A stretch of 9,539 bases of DNA, from NCBI GenBank assembly GCA_017504335.1, contig JAFVRI010000093.1, forward strand, positions 1 to 9,539. Reading direction: 5' to 3'. Within the stretch, counting starts at the first letter, position 1. Each line of letters opens with the position of its first letter. This DNA comes from Clostridia bacterium. Its GTDB lineage: Bacteria > Bacillota > Clostridia > Oscillospirales > CAG-272. The position numbers were made by a program, and so were the translations under genes. Under the pieces are notes generated by a model. It did not search any database, had not been told where the DNA came from, and was given only the letters and a program-made list of their open reading frames with translations. Shown piece after piece: positions 1 through 7,146 of the stretch.

Positions 1-1970
1 CCGGAGGAATCTGTTTCCCAATGAGCCTCAACCCATCGATCCTTGTTTTCCGGGTTAGCACGGTTCATCTCCACATTGGGGCAGTCGCATTTGTGAATGG
101 AAATACCAAAGCCCTTGGTGATAAATCCAATCACATCATCTCCCGGCAAAGGATTGCAGCAACGGGCAAATTTCACCTGACATCCGTGTGCACCGTCTAC
201 CACAATACCGCCGCCCTTATGCATGGATTTTGGGGTTACGGATGTTTTGATCTGCTCAACCGTCAAGGGTTCGGACAAATCCGGCTCAGACAAATCAAGC
301 GTACGCTCGTATTCATCTCTAAGCTTGCCGGATAGCTTGCCCATAGAAATGCCGCCATACCCCAACGTATTGTACAGGTCATCCGCGCTCATAAATCCAA
401 GACGCTTGCCAACAGCGGCAACCATCTCATTGCGTTGTGCCTCGGTACAGGTTTTCGTCCATTTTCGAAGCTCCGTATCGATCATACTCTTACCGGCAAC
501 AATATTTTCCGATCTCTTTTCTTTCTTGAACCAGCTTCGAATCTTGGTTCTCGCCTCACTGGTCTTAACAATCGAAAGCCAATCACGGCTCGGTCCTTTT
601 GAGGAAGAGGATGTCAGAATTTCCACGATATCTCCCGTCTCCGGTGAACGGTCGATGGGAACAATCATTCCGTTAATTTTTGCGCCAACCATCGCGTTGC
701 CGACTCCCGAGTGAATGGAATAGGCAAAATCAATCACCGTGGATCCCTGAGGAAGCGCAATTACATCCCCTTTGGGGGTAAAAACAAAGGTTTCGTCATG
801 GAAAATATCGGTTTTCAGCGCATTCAGAAATTCATCGGGATCCTTTGTCTCGTCTTCGGTTTCCACCAAGCGAGAAATCCATTCCAGCTTTTTATCGATT
901 TCCTCCTTGGAGCGCTCTCCCGATTTGTATTTCCAGTGCGCGGCAATACCGTATTCCGCCACGTGGTGCATATCCCATGTACGGATCTGTACCTCGAAAG
1001 GAATACCGTCCCGTCCGATAACCGTTGTATGCAATGAACGGTACATGTTGGGCTTGGGCGTAGAAATATAGTCCTTGAACCGCCCAGGAACCGATTTGAA
1101 CATTTCATGGATCAAACCGAACGCCGTGTAACATTCCAATTCTGTATCGACAATGATACGCAATGCATAAAAGTCATAAATCTGATCAAAGCTTTTATTC
1201 TGGTTAAACATTTTTTTATAAATGCTGTAAACCGATTTGATTCTTCCCTCTAAGGTAAAGTTGATCTGATTTTCCTGAAGCTTTTCCGCAACCGCGCCTC
1301 GGATGTTCTCGATAAATCCTGCAGTTTCACCGTACTTTTCCTCAATATAACTTTGAATCTCCGCATATCCGATGGGGTCGAGATAAGAAATGCAAAGATT
1401 TTCAAGCTCTTGCTTGATCTTTTGCATACCGAGACGGTGTGCCAGAGGAGCGTATACGTGCATCGTTTCCAGTGCGGTAGTACGTCGCTTGGCATCGGTT
1501 TTTACGGAAAGTGTTCTCATGTTATGCAAACGGTCACAAAGTTTAATAAAGATTACACGTACATCCTTGGACATAGCAAGAAGCATTTTGCGGATATTTT
1601 CGATGTGCGCCTCTTCCTTATCCTCAATATTCAAATCGACCAGCTTGGTCAATCCGTCCACCAGCAAAGCGACTTCTTTTCCGAATTTCGTCTCGATTTC
1701 CTTGAGATTGGTTTTATCTGAGCAGTCCTCAACAGTATCGTGCAGCAAGGCCGCACAAATAGAATTGGTATCCAATCCAAGACCGATCACAATCTCAGCA
1801 ACAGCTAGCGGATGAGAAATATAAGGATCTCCGCTTACACGGAATTGTCCCTCATGTAGTGCCGCCGCATATTCGTATGCCCGTCTGATTTTTTCTATAT
1901 CGTAATTTTTGCCGGAGGTTGCCAGCATTTCAAACAACTTCACATCGTTATGAGAAGTATCCTGTGACAT
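1..1970 (-). CDS. rel: Bifunctional (p)ppGpp synthetase/hydrolase, RelA/SpoT family (3' end outside window)
   Basis: Cytosolic stringent-response enzyme that makes (p)ppGpp from ATP and GDP/GTP and also degrades it. The visible 656 codons show the long-RSH order. The HD hydrolase domain has H53, H77-D78 (LLHDTVED) and D146 (KLCDRLHN), the usual metal ligands. The synthetase domain has D266 in YDFYALR, the RFKD motif at 297-300 (the RxKD form typical of bifunctional enzymes; monofunctional RelA has ExDD) and E326 in FEVQIRT. A TGS domain lies at about 390-455. A cysteine cluster has C604-C605 (FARCCNPLPGDD) and C628/C630 (HKCDCPN). Both active sites look intact, so both activities are expected. 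The C-terminal ACT domain, roughly 80-90 residues in this family, lies beyond position 1. The ATG at 1970 is preceded by AAAGGCGG and follows the recJ stop by 44 bp, suggesting cotranscription. Function is certain at family level; substrate preference is inferred. Confidence 0.96.
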   Translation of the reverse strand, partial: MSQDTSHNDVKLFEMLATSGKNYDIEKIRRAYEYAAALHEGQFRVSGDPYISHPLAVAEIVIGLGLDTNSICAALLHDTVEDCSDKTNLKEIETKFGKEVALLVDGLTKLVDLNIEDKEEAHIENIRKMLLAMSKDVRVIFIKLCDRLHNMRTLSVKTDAKRRTTALETMHVYAPLAHRLGMQKIKQELENLCISYLDPIGYAEIQSYIEEKYGETAGFIENIRGAVAEKLQENQINFTLEGRIKSVYSIYKKMFNQNKSFDQIYDFYALRIIVDTELECYTAFGLIHEMFKSVPGRFKDYISTPKPNMYRSLHTTVIGRDGIPFEVQIRTWDMHHVAEYGIAAHWKYKSGERSKEEIDKKLEWISRLVETEDETKDPDEFLNALKTDIFHDETFVFTPKGDVIALPQGSTVIDFAYSIHSGVGNAMVGAKINGMIVPIDRSPETGDIVEILTSSSSKGPSRDWLSIVKTSEARTKIRSWFKKEKRSENIVAGKSMIDTELRKWTKTCTEAQRNEMVAAVGKRLGFMSADDLYNTLGYGGISMGKLSGKLRDEYERTLDLSEPDLSEPLTVEQIKTSVTPKSMHKGGGIVVDGAHGCQVKFARCCNPLPGDDVIGFITKGFGISIHKCDCPNVEMNRANPENKDRWVEAHWETDSS

Positions 1971-2014
1971 GAATTCCGCCTTTCCCTGGTGCAAAAGTCC
2001 ATGCGAAGACCGAC

Positions 2015-4210
2015 TTATCTGGTTCGATCAACGCATCGACTCTTCAGTTTCTTCAAAATGGATGATTTATCAATACTTGTTTTTGTTGCGTTATAGACAA
2101 TTTCGAACTGATAGATATCATGATCCAGCTCCGAAACCTCGCAGATCATCAATTCGTTCATGATCTGCAAAATATACTTGAGCTTGGTGTAGTTAATCGG
2201 ATCGCTTTCGGGAATTCCATTAACAAGTCTCATCAGATTTCTTTGATTGATAATATTGTTTCCGGACCTGTATTCCCTTCGCAATACTTTATAAACTCTG
2301 GCGAAATCCTCCCGTGAAGGAATCACATCCTCCTTCTCAGAAAAGCTTCCGCCCTGCTTGATCTCCTCATACCGCCGCATATTTTCCTTCAACGCGGTCG
2401 CATAAACCTCTGCGGGTCTCGCATCCTGAAGAATCAGCTGTACACTTCGAACATTTTTATAGTCATTGATATCAACATGAAACAGCACATCAATGGCATC
2501 TCCGGTTTCAAAGCCGAGATCACAATCGGAGACACCGAAATAGAGAGCAGTAAAGCAAATTCCGTCTTTTTCGACCAAAAGACGGCTGTGCTTTCCACCT
2601 CCGATATTGGTTATTCTCTTAACCAATACGTTTTTTAGAACGAAGGAAGGAGACGCATTTCCCGTTCCGAATGGCTCAAGAAGAGTCAGCTCTTCCGCAA
2701 GCTCCATCGTAATATCCGACATACTCAGCTCGCAGTCGGATTCCATACGTATTTTAAAAATATCATCGGACAGATGATCTCTTGCGTACTCATTGATCTT
2801 TTTTCGGAACTCATCCAGATTGGCTCTTTTCACAGTCAAGCCTGCCGCTAGCTCGTGACCGCCGTATTTGATCAGCAGATCCTCACAATGAGTCAGCGCT
2901 TCTACCAGATTCATGCCACGAACACTTCTTCCCGATCCCTTTCCGTCGTCCATAGGATTCGGACCGCCAATCATATTGCCGGCGAATGAAATCAGAATGG
3001 AAGGAAGTCCGTATCGCTCTGTAATCCTTGAAGATACAATTCCGATAATTCCCTGATGCCAATCGTTACTTTCCAATACGATCACATGATCATGCTCAAG
3101 ATTCACCGTATCCTCGATCATTCCATAAGCTTCCTGCGCAATACGATTTTCCTCGATCTGTCTTTGACGATTGATCTCACACAATTCTTCTGCTGCAATC
3201 CTTGCCTTTTCAGGATCATCCTCCAAAAGCAATCGAACCGCAATCGTTGCATCGCTTATACGTCCGGCAGCATTGATACGCGGAGCAATTCCGAAGCCGA
3301 TCATTCCGGATGTAATCTTTCGATTGGAGGCCTCCCCCCCATTTTTTCGATTGGAAGATGCCTCGATCAATGCCTCTAATCCCGGACGTGCAGGATACTC
3401 CAGTTGGTTAAGACCAAGACTGACAATCAGACGGTTTTCGTCAATAACAGGCATCACGTCCGCAATCGTTCCGATCGCTGTCAGATCTGCGTACTGACGG
3501 CAAATACTGCGTACTCCCTCTATGGCGCTAAGTCCCTCTTCACGGAACCGTCTTATCTCGCAAGCACAAAGCAGCTTAAAGACAACACCGACTCCTGCAA
3601 GCTCCTTGAAAGGATACGGACAATCCACACGGTGAGGGTTAACGACCGCATATGCCTCAGGAATCTGTGCATGACACTCATGGTGATCGGTGATGACAAA
3701 GTCAACACCAATTGATTTTGCAAATTTCACCTCTTCGTGAGCGGTTATTCCCGTGTCCACGGTAATAATCAGCTTGGTTCCCTGCGCTGCCATGGTTTCC
3801 ACCACATTCCGAGCTACGCCGTATCCTTCTCCCTCACGTTTGGGAATTTTGATTCCGACATCTGCTCCCAGATGCTTCAGATACAGATACAATGCCGTAA
3901 CAGAGGTCACTCCGTCCACATCATAGTCTCCGTATATGTAGATCTTTTCCTGTTTTTCTACGGCAGAAAAAATTCGTTCTACTGCCTTATCCATATCCGC
4001 CATGAGATAGGGGTCATGAAAATCCGCTTTTTCCAATCGCAAAAAGCGTTCAGCCTCCTCTACGGTCTCATAGCCTCGATTGTAAAGAAGAACAGCAAAT
4101 ACGTCTGATACATTCATGGCTACTGCCATTTTATGGATCATGCGATCCCGTTGTTCATCTCCAAAGGTATATTTTTCTTCCCATACCTTCTCTCTTTTTA
4201 TTTCCCTCAT
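2015..4210 (-). CDS. recJ: Single-stranded-DNA-specific 5'-3' exonuclease RecJ
   Basis: A 731-aa DHH/DHHA1 phosphoesterase that degrades single-stranded DNA 5' to 3' in recombinational and mismatch repair in the cytosol. DHH-domain motifs are all present: YGDYDVDG at 93-100, VDTGIT at 151-156, VITDHH at 172-177, NPHR at 191-194, IADVMP at 249-254 and RINAAGR at 311-317. The DHHA1 part has SNDWHQGIIGIVSSRI at 381-396 and GKGSGRS near 423-429, ending in GGHELAAG at 450-457. An OB-fold-like region follows (about 485-600, with LEPFGTGN at 511-518). After it comes a helical C-terminal extension of about 130 residues, as in many long Bacillota RecJ proteins; E. coli RecJ is shorter (577 aa). The ATG at 4210 has GAGG eight bases upstream. 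Oddities are a short in-frame duplication at residues 283-298 and a small insertion (GNMIGGPNP, 411-419) ahead of GKGSGRS. The neighbour rel matches the recJ-apt-rel order of Bacillus, but apt is absent. Confidence 0.95.
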   Translation of the reverse strand: MREIKREKVWEEKYTFGDEQRDRMIHKMAVAMNVSDVFAVLLYNRGYETVEEAERFLRLEKADFHDPYLMADMDKAVERIFSAVEKQEKIYIYGDYDVDGVTSVTALYLYLKHLGADVGIKIPKREGEGYGVARNVVETMAAQGTKLIITVDTGITAHEEVKFAKSIGVDFVITDHHECHAQIPEAYAVVNPHRVDCPYPFKELAGVGVVFKLLCACEIRRFREEGLSAIEGVRSICRQYADLTAIGTIADVMPVIDENRLIVSLGLNQLEYPARPGLEALIEASSNRKNGGEASNRKITSGMIGFGIAPRINAAGRISDATIAVRLLLEDDPEKARIAAEELCEINRQRQIEENRIAQEAYGMIEDTVNLEHDHVIVLESNDWHQGIIGIVSSRITERYGLPSILISFAGNMIGGPNPMDDGKGSGRSVRGMNLVEALTHCEDLLIKYGGHELAAGLTVKRANLDEFRKKINEYARDHLSDDIFKIRMESDCELSMSDITMELAEELTLLEPFGTGNASPSFVLKNVLVKRITNIGGGKHSRLLVEKDGICFTALYFGVSDCDLGFETGDAIDVLFHVDINDYKNVRSVQLILQDARPAEVYATALKENMRRYEEIKQGGSFSEKEDVIPSREDFARVYKVLRREYRSGNNIINQRNLMRLVNGIPESDPINYTKLKYILQIMNELMICEVSELDHDIYQFEIVYNATKTSIDKSSILKKLKSRCVDRTR
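3318..3364 (-). repeat. In-frame 27-bp microduplication inside recJ with adjacent G7 and A6 runs
   Basis: TTTCGATTGGAGG followed by CCTC (from 3318) recurs as TTTCGATTGGAAGATGCCTC (from 3345), an offset of exactly 27 bases. It encodes two close copies of an (A)SNRK-type segment around residues 284-298 (SSNRK, then EASNRK). Between the copies lie a run of seven C on the + strand (3334-3340) and six T (3342-3347), read in recJ as A6-T-G7. The insertion lies in the loop before the ITSGMIGFGIAPRINAAGR segment, not in a catalytic motif. The reading frame is intact as given. Confidence 0.7.
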
Positions 4211-4237
4211 TGGGCATACCTCAAAATTTTATTTAAG

Positions 4238-4252
4238 CGAACATGATGTTCG
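4238..4252. promoter_or_regulatory. 15-bp perfect palindrome upstream of recJ, similar to a Gram-positive LexA box
   Basis: CGAACAT-G-ATGTTCG has two perfect 7-base arms around one central base. It lies in the 52-bp gap between the flavoprotein stop and the recJ start, ending 27 bases before the recJ ATG. The Bacillota LexA (DinR) box is built on GAAC-N4-GTTC; this site is GAAC-N5-GTTC, one base longer. No T tract follows on the minus strand, so it is not an intrinsic terminator. An operator role is inference. Confidence 0.45.
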
Positions 4253-4262
4253 AAATCTTACG

Positions 4263-5900
4263 TTAATCCTTGAAAGGAGCATAGCGCCTTATAATGTTTT
4301 GTGCAACTCGAAGTCCATCCACCGCAGCGCTGGTGATTCCACCGGCATAACCTGCCCCCTCCCCGCACGGATAGATATTGTCGTGTCCGAGCGCGGTCAA
4401 TTCCTCTGTTCGCAAAATCCGAACCGGAGCAGAGGTTCTTGTTTCAACACCGCTCAGAATCGCGGTAGGAGAAGCAAATCCATGAAGCTTTCGATCAAAG
4501 CTTCTCAAACCAAGCTGCAACTCCCGAGCAATAAAATCAGGAAGCATTTTTTCCATAGAAACACACCGAACTCTTCCGTTTCTGTAGGTTGGCTGAACAT
4601 CGGTAGGTTCCTTTCCACAAGTACCGTTCAGAAAATCTCCCACCGTTTGAATGGGAGCGGAATAATCCCTGCCACCAAACTCAAAGGCGGCACGCTCCAA
4701 TTTTCTCTGAAACGCTATGGCGGTCTGCGGCGTAGCTCCATAGTCCTCCGGTCGAACCGAAACACAGACCGCGGAATTCGCGTTTTTACCGTCGCGCGCG
4801 TAGCAGCTCATGCCATTGACAACGACACCGCCTTCTTCAGAAGCGGCAGCAACAACCTGTCCTCCCGGACACATACAAAAGGTATACACACCTCTTCCCG
4901 AGGTGGTATCGGACAAATGATATTCTCCTCTTCCGAGTCTGGGATGTCCGGCAAAGGATCCATACATGGAGCGGTCAATATCTTCCTGCAAATGTTCAAT
5001 TCGCACTCCCACCGAAAAGGGCTTCGGTTCAATGACATATCCATTCTTCAGAAGCATCGCATAGGTATCTCTTGCGCTGTGCCCAAGCGCCAAAATCAAT
5101 GATGAGCACAAAAATTCTCCCTGCGTGGTTTTGGCAATAACCTGACCTCGTTCCGCATTTCGGATCTCGTCCAGCCGACAGTGATAAATGACACGGCCGC
5201 CCAATTTCTCGATTCTCTTCAGCATGGAACCCACAACGCCCACCAATCGGTCGGTTCCTATATGCGGCTTAGCTGCAACCAGAATCTCCTCCGGAGCACC
5301 AAAGTCGCAGAATCTGCGCAATACATACGCGGTTCTCGGATCGTTGATACGGGTCAAAAGCTTTCCGTCCGAAAAGGTTCCCGCGCCACCTGCGCCAAAC
5401 TGGATATTGGATTCCGTATCCAAAACGCCCGTTTCTACAAAAGTGCGATATGCGCGGCATCGCTCCTCTACGCAATTTCCGCGATCCACAATGATAGGAC
5501 GGTAGCCCTGCTCTGCCAAAAGTAAAGCACAAAAGAGACCTGCCGGCCCCATTCCGACAACCAACGGAGGTGCGGACATGACCGCAGTTCCTCTTTGAAT
5601 TTCCAAGGATTGGGCGTACAAAGGAGACTGCTGATACCTTCCGCGTCGTACAGAGGGTAAAAGCTCCCCGTTTTTCGCATAAACTGCTACGGAGTAGACA
5701 ATGCGTACATCCTCTTTTTTTCTTGCATCCACAGATTTTTTATAAATATCAAAACGAAGTCGTGCAGGGGAAATCCCTGCACGCTTCATCTCATTGGCTG
5801 CAATGATACATGCTTCACGTTCATCCTGATCAGGAGACAAGGAAATCCCGTTCAGCAAAATACCCCTAACTTTTTCTTCCGTCACAGTTCTATTCTCCAT
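4263..5900 (-). CDS. FAD/NAD(P)-dependent oxidoreductase of the COG2509 type, reaction unknown
   Basis: A 545-aa soluble flavoprotein. The N-terminal domain (about 1-105) carries the family-typical KKSVDARKK at 54-62. The Rossmann FAD-binding site is VVGMGPAGLFCALLLAEQG at 114-132, with GMGPAG at 116-121 and the acidic strand end D139. The family signature SNIQFGAGGAGTFSDGKL is at 164-181. The C-terminal FAD closure YPCGEGAGYAGGITSAAVDG is at 510-529. No signal peptide or membrane segment is seen. Length and motifs match the family described as uncharacterised FAD-dependent dehydrogenases; I know of no established substrate. It follows the small membrane-protein gene by 6 bp, in the same frame and with no clear Shine-Dalgarno before ATG 5900, so translational coupling is likely. 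A GTG at 5885 (residue 6) has GGAG nine bases upstream and is a plausible alternative start. I infer cotranscription with cdaA. Confidence 0.88.
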   Translation of the reverse strand: MENRTVTEEKVRGILLNGISLSPDQDEREACIIAANEMKRAGISPARLRFDIYKKSVDARKKEDVRIVYSVAVYAKNGELLPSVRRGRYQQSPLYAQSLEIQRGTAVMSAPPLVVGMGPAGLFCALLLAEQGYRPIIVDRGNCVEERCRAYRTFVETGVLDTESNIQFGAGGAGTFSDGKLLTRINDPRTAYVLRRFCDFGAPEEILVAAKPHIGTDRLVGVVGSMLKRIEKLGGRVIYHCRLDEIRNAERGQVIAKTTQGEFLCSSLILALGHSARDTYAMLLKNGYVIEPKPFSVGVRIEHLQEDIDRSMYGSFAGHPRLGRGEYHLSDTTSGRGVYTFCMCPGGQVVAAASEEGGVVVNGMSCYARDGKNANSAVCVSVRPEDYGATPQTAIAFQRKLERAAFEFGGRDYSAPIQTVGDFLNGTCGKEPTDVQPTYRNGRVRCVSMEKMLPDFIARELQLGLRSFDRKLHGFASPTAILSGVETRTSAPVRILRTEELTALGHDNIYPCGEGAGYAGGITSAAVDGLRVAQNIIRRYAPFKD

Positions 5901-5906
5901 CTGCCG

Positions 5907-6119
5907 TTAAATCGTATCATCAAATACCGACAGAGTCGATATATTTTGAATTACCTTGTTTCCCTGAGAATCCTGTTCATCCACATTTGCCGAAGCATAC
6001 AGCCAGATGGCAACTGCGATTAACAGGCATAGGATAAACGGAATAACGACGCCTCTTTTCTTTTTCTTTACTTCCAAGCCCCGATTTTCACCAGAACATT
6101 TTTTCATTTGATTTGCCAT
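5907..6119 (-). CDS. Small single-pass membrane protein resembling the anchor of CdaR/YbbR
   Basis: Seventy codons. The start is ATG 6119 because GGGAGGGG lies four bases upstream; the in-frame GTG at 6143, right against the cdaA stop, would add eight residues but has no comparable site. Residues 1-22 are basic (VKKKKRG), residues 23-43 are one hydrophobic helix ending in IWLYAS, and 44-70 are a polar tail (NVDEQDSQGNK, then VIQNISTLSVFDDTI). Positive-inside orientation puts the tail outside the cell. In Bacillota the gene after cdaA normally encodes CdaR, whose N-terminus is a basic stretch plus a helix ending in a similar xxWLYxx, followed by several extracellular YbbR domains. Here the position and the anchor match but all YbbR domains are missing. 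It may be a reduced CdaR, a remnant or an unrelated small membrane protein. A role in modulating CdaA is inference from context. Confidence 0.72.
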   Translation of the reverse strand: MANQMKKCSGENRGLEVKKKKRGVVIPFILCLLIAVAIWLYASANVDEQDSQGNKVIQNISTLSVFDDTI

Positions 6120-6123
6120 GTAA

Positions 6124-6131
6124 CCCCTCCC
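6124..6131 (-). promoter_or_regulatory. Strong ribosome binding site setting the start of the small membrane protein
   Basis: GGGAGGGG on the minus strand, four bases before ATG 6119, in the 24-bp gap after the cdaA stop. It is the most G-rich Shine-Dalgarno in the window, argues that this short ORF is translated, and decides between GTG 6143 and ATG 6119. Confidence 0.75.
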
Positions 6132-6143
6132 AAAGCAGAACAC

Positions 6144-7031
6144 TTATTGCTGCTTTTTTGCTCGGATCTTTTCCTTGCGATGCTTTCTATGATCGCCCGG
6201 ATTATCGGTAGCCAAAAGACCGTTCAATCTTTGCTTCAGCGTGTTGTAGTTGAAGTTTCTCTCCAATTTTCCGTCGATTGCCAAGGAGATCAGACCAGTC
6301 TCCTCCGACACAACGATAACAATCGCGTCGCTCGCCTCGGAAAGGCCGATCGCGGCTCTGTGTCTTGTTCCAAGATCCTTGTCAATATCCTCCTGAGTTG
6401 ACAGAGGCAAAAAGCATCCTGCCGCGCAAATTCTTCCTTCACGGATAATCACCGCGCCGTCATGCAAGGGAGCTTTATTGAAAAAGATATTGCGCAACAC
6501 GTAAGGAGACAGGCTGGCATCAACAAACACACCCGATTTGACATATTCCCCGAGCTTGGTGGATCTCTCAATCGCGATCAACGCACCGAGCTTATCTCTG
6601 GAAAGATCACTTGCCGCCGAGCAAAGCGCATCGATCTCTGCGTTCAGAGCGGAGATGTCACGCGTTTCTCCTGTAATATTGCGAATACCGGACAAAGGTG
6701 TTCCTCCAACCTTTTCCAACGCACTTCTGAGCTCAGGCTGAAACAAAATTAAAATCGCAATCAATCCAAGCTGCCGAATATCACGGAAGATGAACCGAAG
6801 TGCCAGCATATCAAAGGCGTCACTGACCAGCGAAATCACAAAAACAAGCCCTAATCCAATCAATAGCTTGCCTGCTCTTCGATCCCGAACAAACCGATAC
6901 AGAAAATACAGAATAAAGGTCAAAATCAATATATCGAATACATCCACGATCTCCATTCCCCTTACGGGCTCGATCACATATTTCCGAGCAAAATCTTGTA
7001 TAAAATTCCATATACTCGACCAAGTTGGCAT
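6144..7031 (-). CDS. cdaA: Membrane diadenylate cyclase CdaA (c-di-AMP synthase)
   Basis: A 295-aa membrane-anchored enzyme that condenses two ATP into cyclic di-AMP, the messenger controlling potassium and osmolyte uptake and envelope homeostasis in Bacillota. Three hydrophobic segments lie at about 31-48, 56-72 and 78-98, followed by the cytosolic DAC (DisA_N) domain from about 100 to 260. Catalytic motifs are present: DGA at 191-193 (in APLHDGAVI) and RHR at 223-225 (in LGTRHRAAIGLSE), with IAIERSTKLGEY at 152-163. The C-terminal tail is strongly basic (HRKHRKEKIRAKK, 281-293) and slightly longer than the roughly 273-aa Bacillus and Listeria enzymes. The ATG at 7031 has AGAGGTG five bases upstream. 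It is first in the operon behind a strong promoter. The usual partners CdaR (full length) and GlmM are not seen downstream, so regulation of the cyclase may differ from Bacillus. Confidence 0.95.
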   Translation of the reverse strand: MPTWSSIWNFIQDFARKYVIEPVRGMEIVDVFDILILTFILYFLYRFVRDRRAGKLLIGLGLVFVISLVSDAFDMLALRFIFRDIRQLGLIAILILFQPELRSALEKVGGTPLSGIRNITGETRDISALNAEIDALCSAASDLSRDKLGALIAIERSTKLGEYVKSGVFVDASLSPYVLRNIFFNKAPLHDGAVIIREGRICAAGCFLPLSTQEDIDKDLGTRHRAAIGLSEASDAIVIVVSEETGLISLAIDGKLERNFNYNTLKQRLNGLLATDNPGDHRKHRKEKIRAKKQQ

Positions 7032-7064
7032 TTCGTCACCTCTTTCGGAACAAACTAAATAATC

Positions 7065-7077
7065 ATAGGAATCCTAT
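7065..7077. promoter_or_regulatory. 13-bp palindrome at the predicted transcription start of the cdaA operon
   Basis: ATAGGA-A-TCCTAT on the + strand: two perfect 6-base arms around one base. It falls about 3 to 15 bases downstream of the start predicted from the -10 box, inside the 5' untranslated leader. It may be an operator or a weak leader hairpin. The adjoining CCTATTC makes part of the right arm recur. Function is inferred from position only. Confidence 0.4.
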
Positions 7078-7086
7078 CCTATTCTA

Positions 7087-7115
7087 ATTATATCATATTC
7101 TTTCAACAAATTCAA
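7087..7115 (-). promoter_or_regulatory. Vegetative promoter of the cdaA-rel operon
   Basis: On the minus strand, TTGAAT (7115-7110), a 17-base spacer, then TATAAT (7092-7087), with an extended -10 TG one base before TATAAT. Predicted transcription start is near 7080, giving a leader of about 49 bases before ATG 7031. It is just downstream of the pncB terminator, as expected for an independent unit. Confidence 0.8.
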
Positions 7116-7146
7116 GAACTTTCTTCGACTTTCTAAAAAAATATTC

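Noticed and set aside
2015..4210. RecJ considered as a c-di-AMP phosphodiesterase, because DHH/DHHA1 proteins such as GdpP share the fold and it is in the cdaA operon
   Set aside because: It is full length with the RecJ-specific OB-like and C-terminal regions and RecJ-type motifs, without GdpP-like membrane, PAS or GGDEF domains.
4238..4252. Palindrome before recJ read as an intrinsic terminator
   Set aside because: The hairpin would have only a 6-bp stem and no T tract follows on either strand.
4211..4262. Possible internal promoter for recJ (TTCGAA, 17 bases, TAAAAT on the minus strand)
   Set aside because: The predicted start would fall at or inside the recJ Shine-Dalgarno, and the -35 box is poor. 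Cotranscription with the upstream gene is simpler.
4116..5102. Open frame of 328 codons on the + strand
   Set aside because: It runs antisense across the recJ start and the flavoprotein gene. The product is low in recognisable structure and the minus-strand genes explain the region.
6120..6143. GTG at 6143 as the start of the small membrane protein
   Set aside because: It abuts the cdaA stop and has no good ribosome binding site, while ATG 6119 has GGGAGGGG at four bases.
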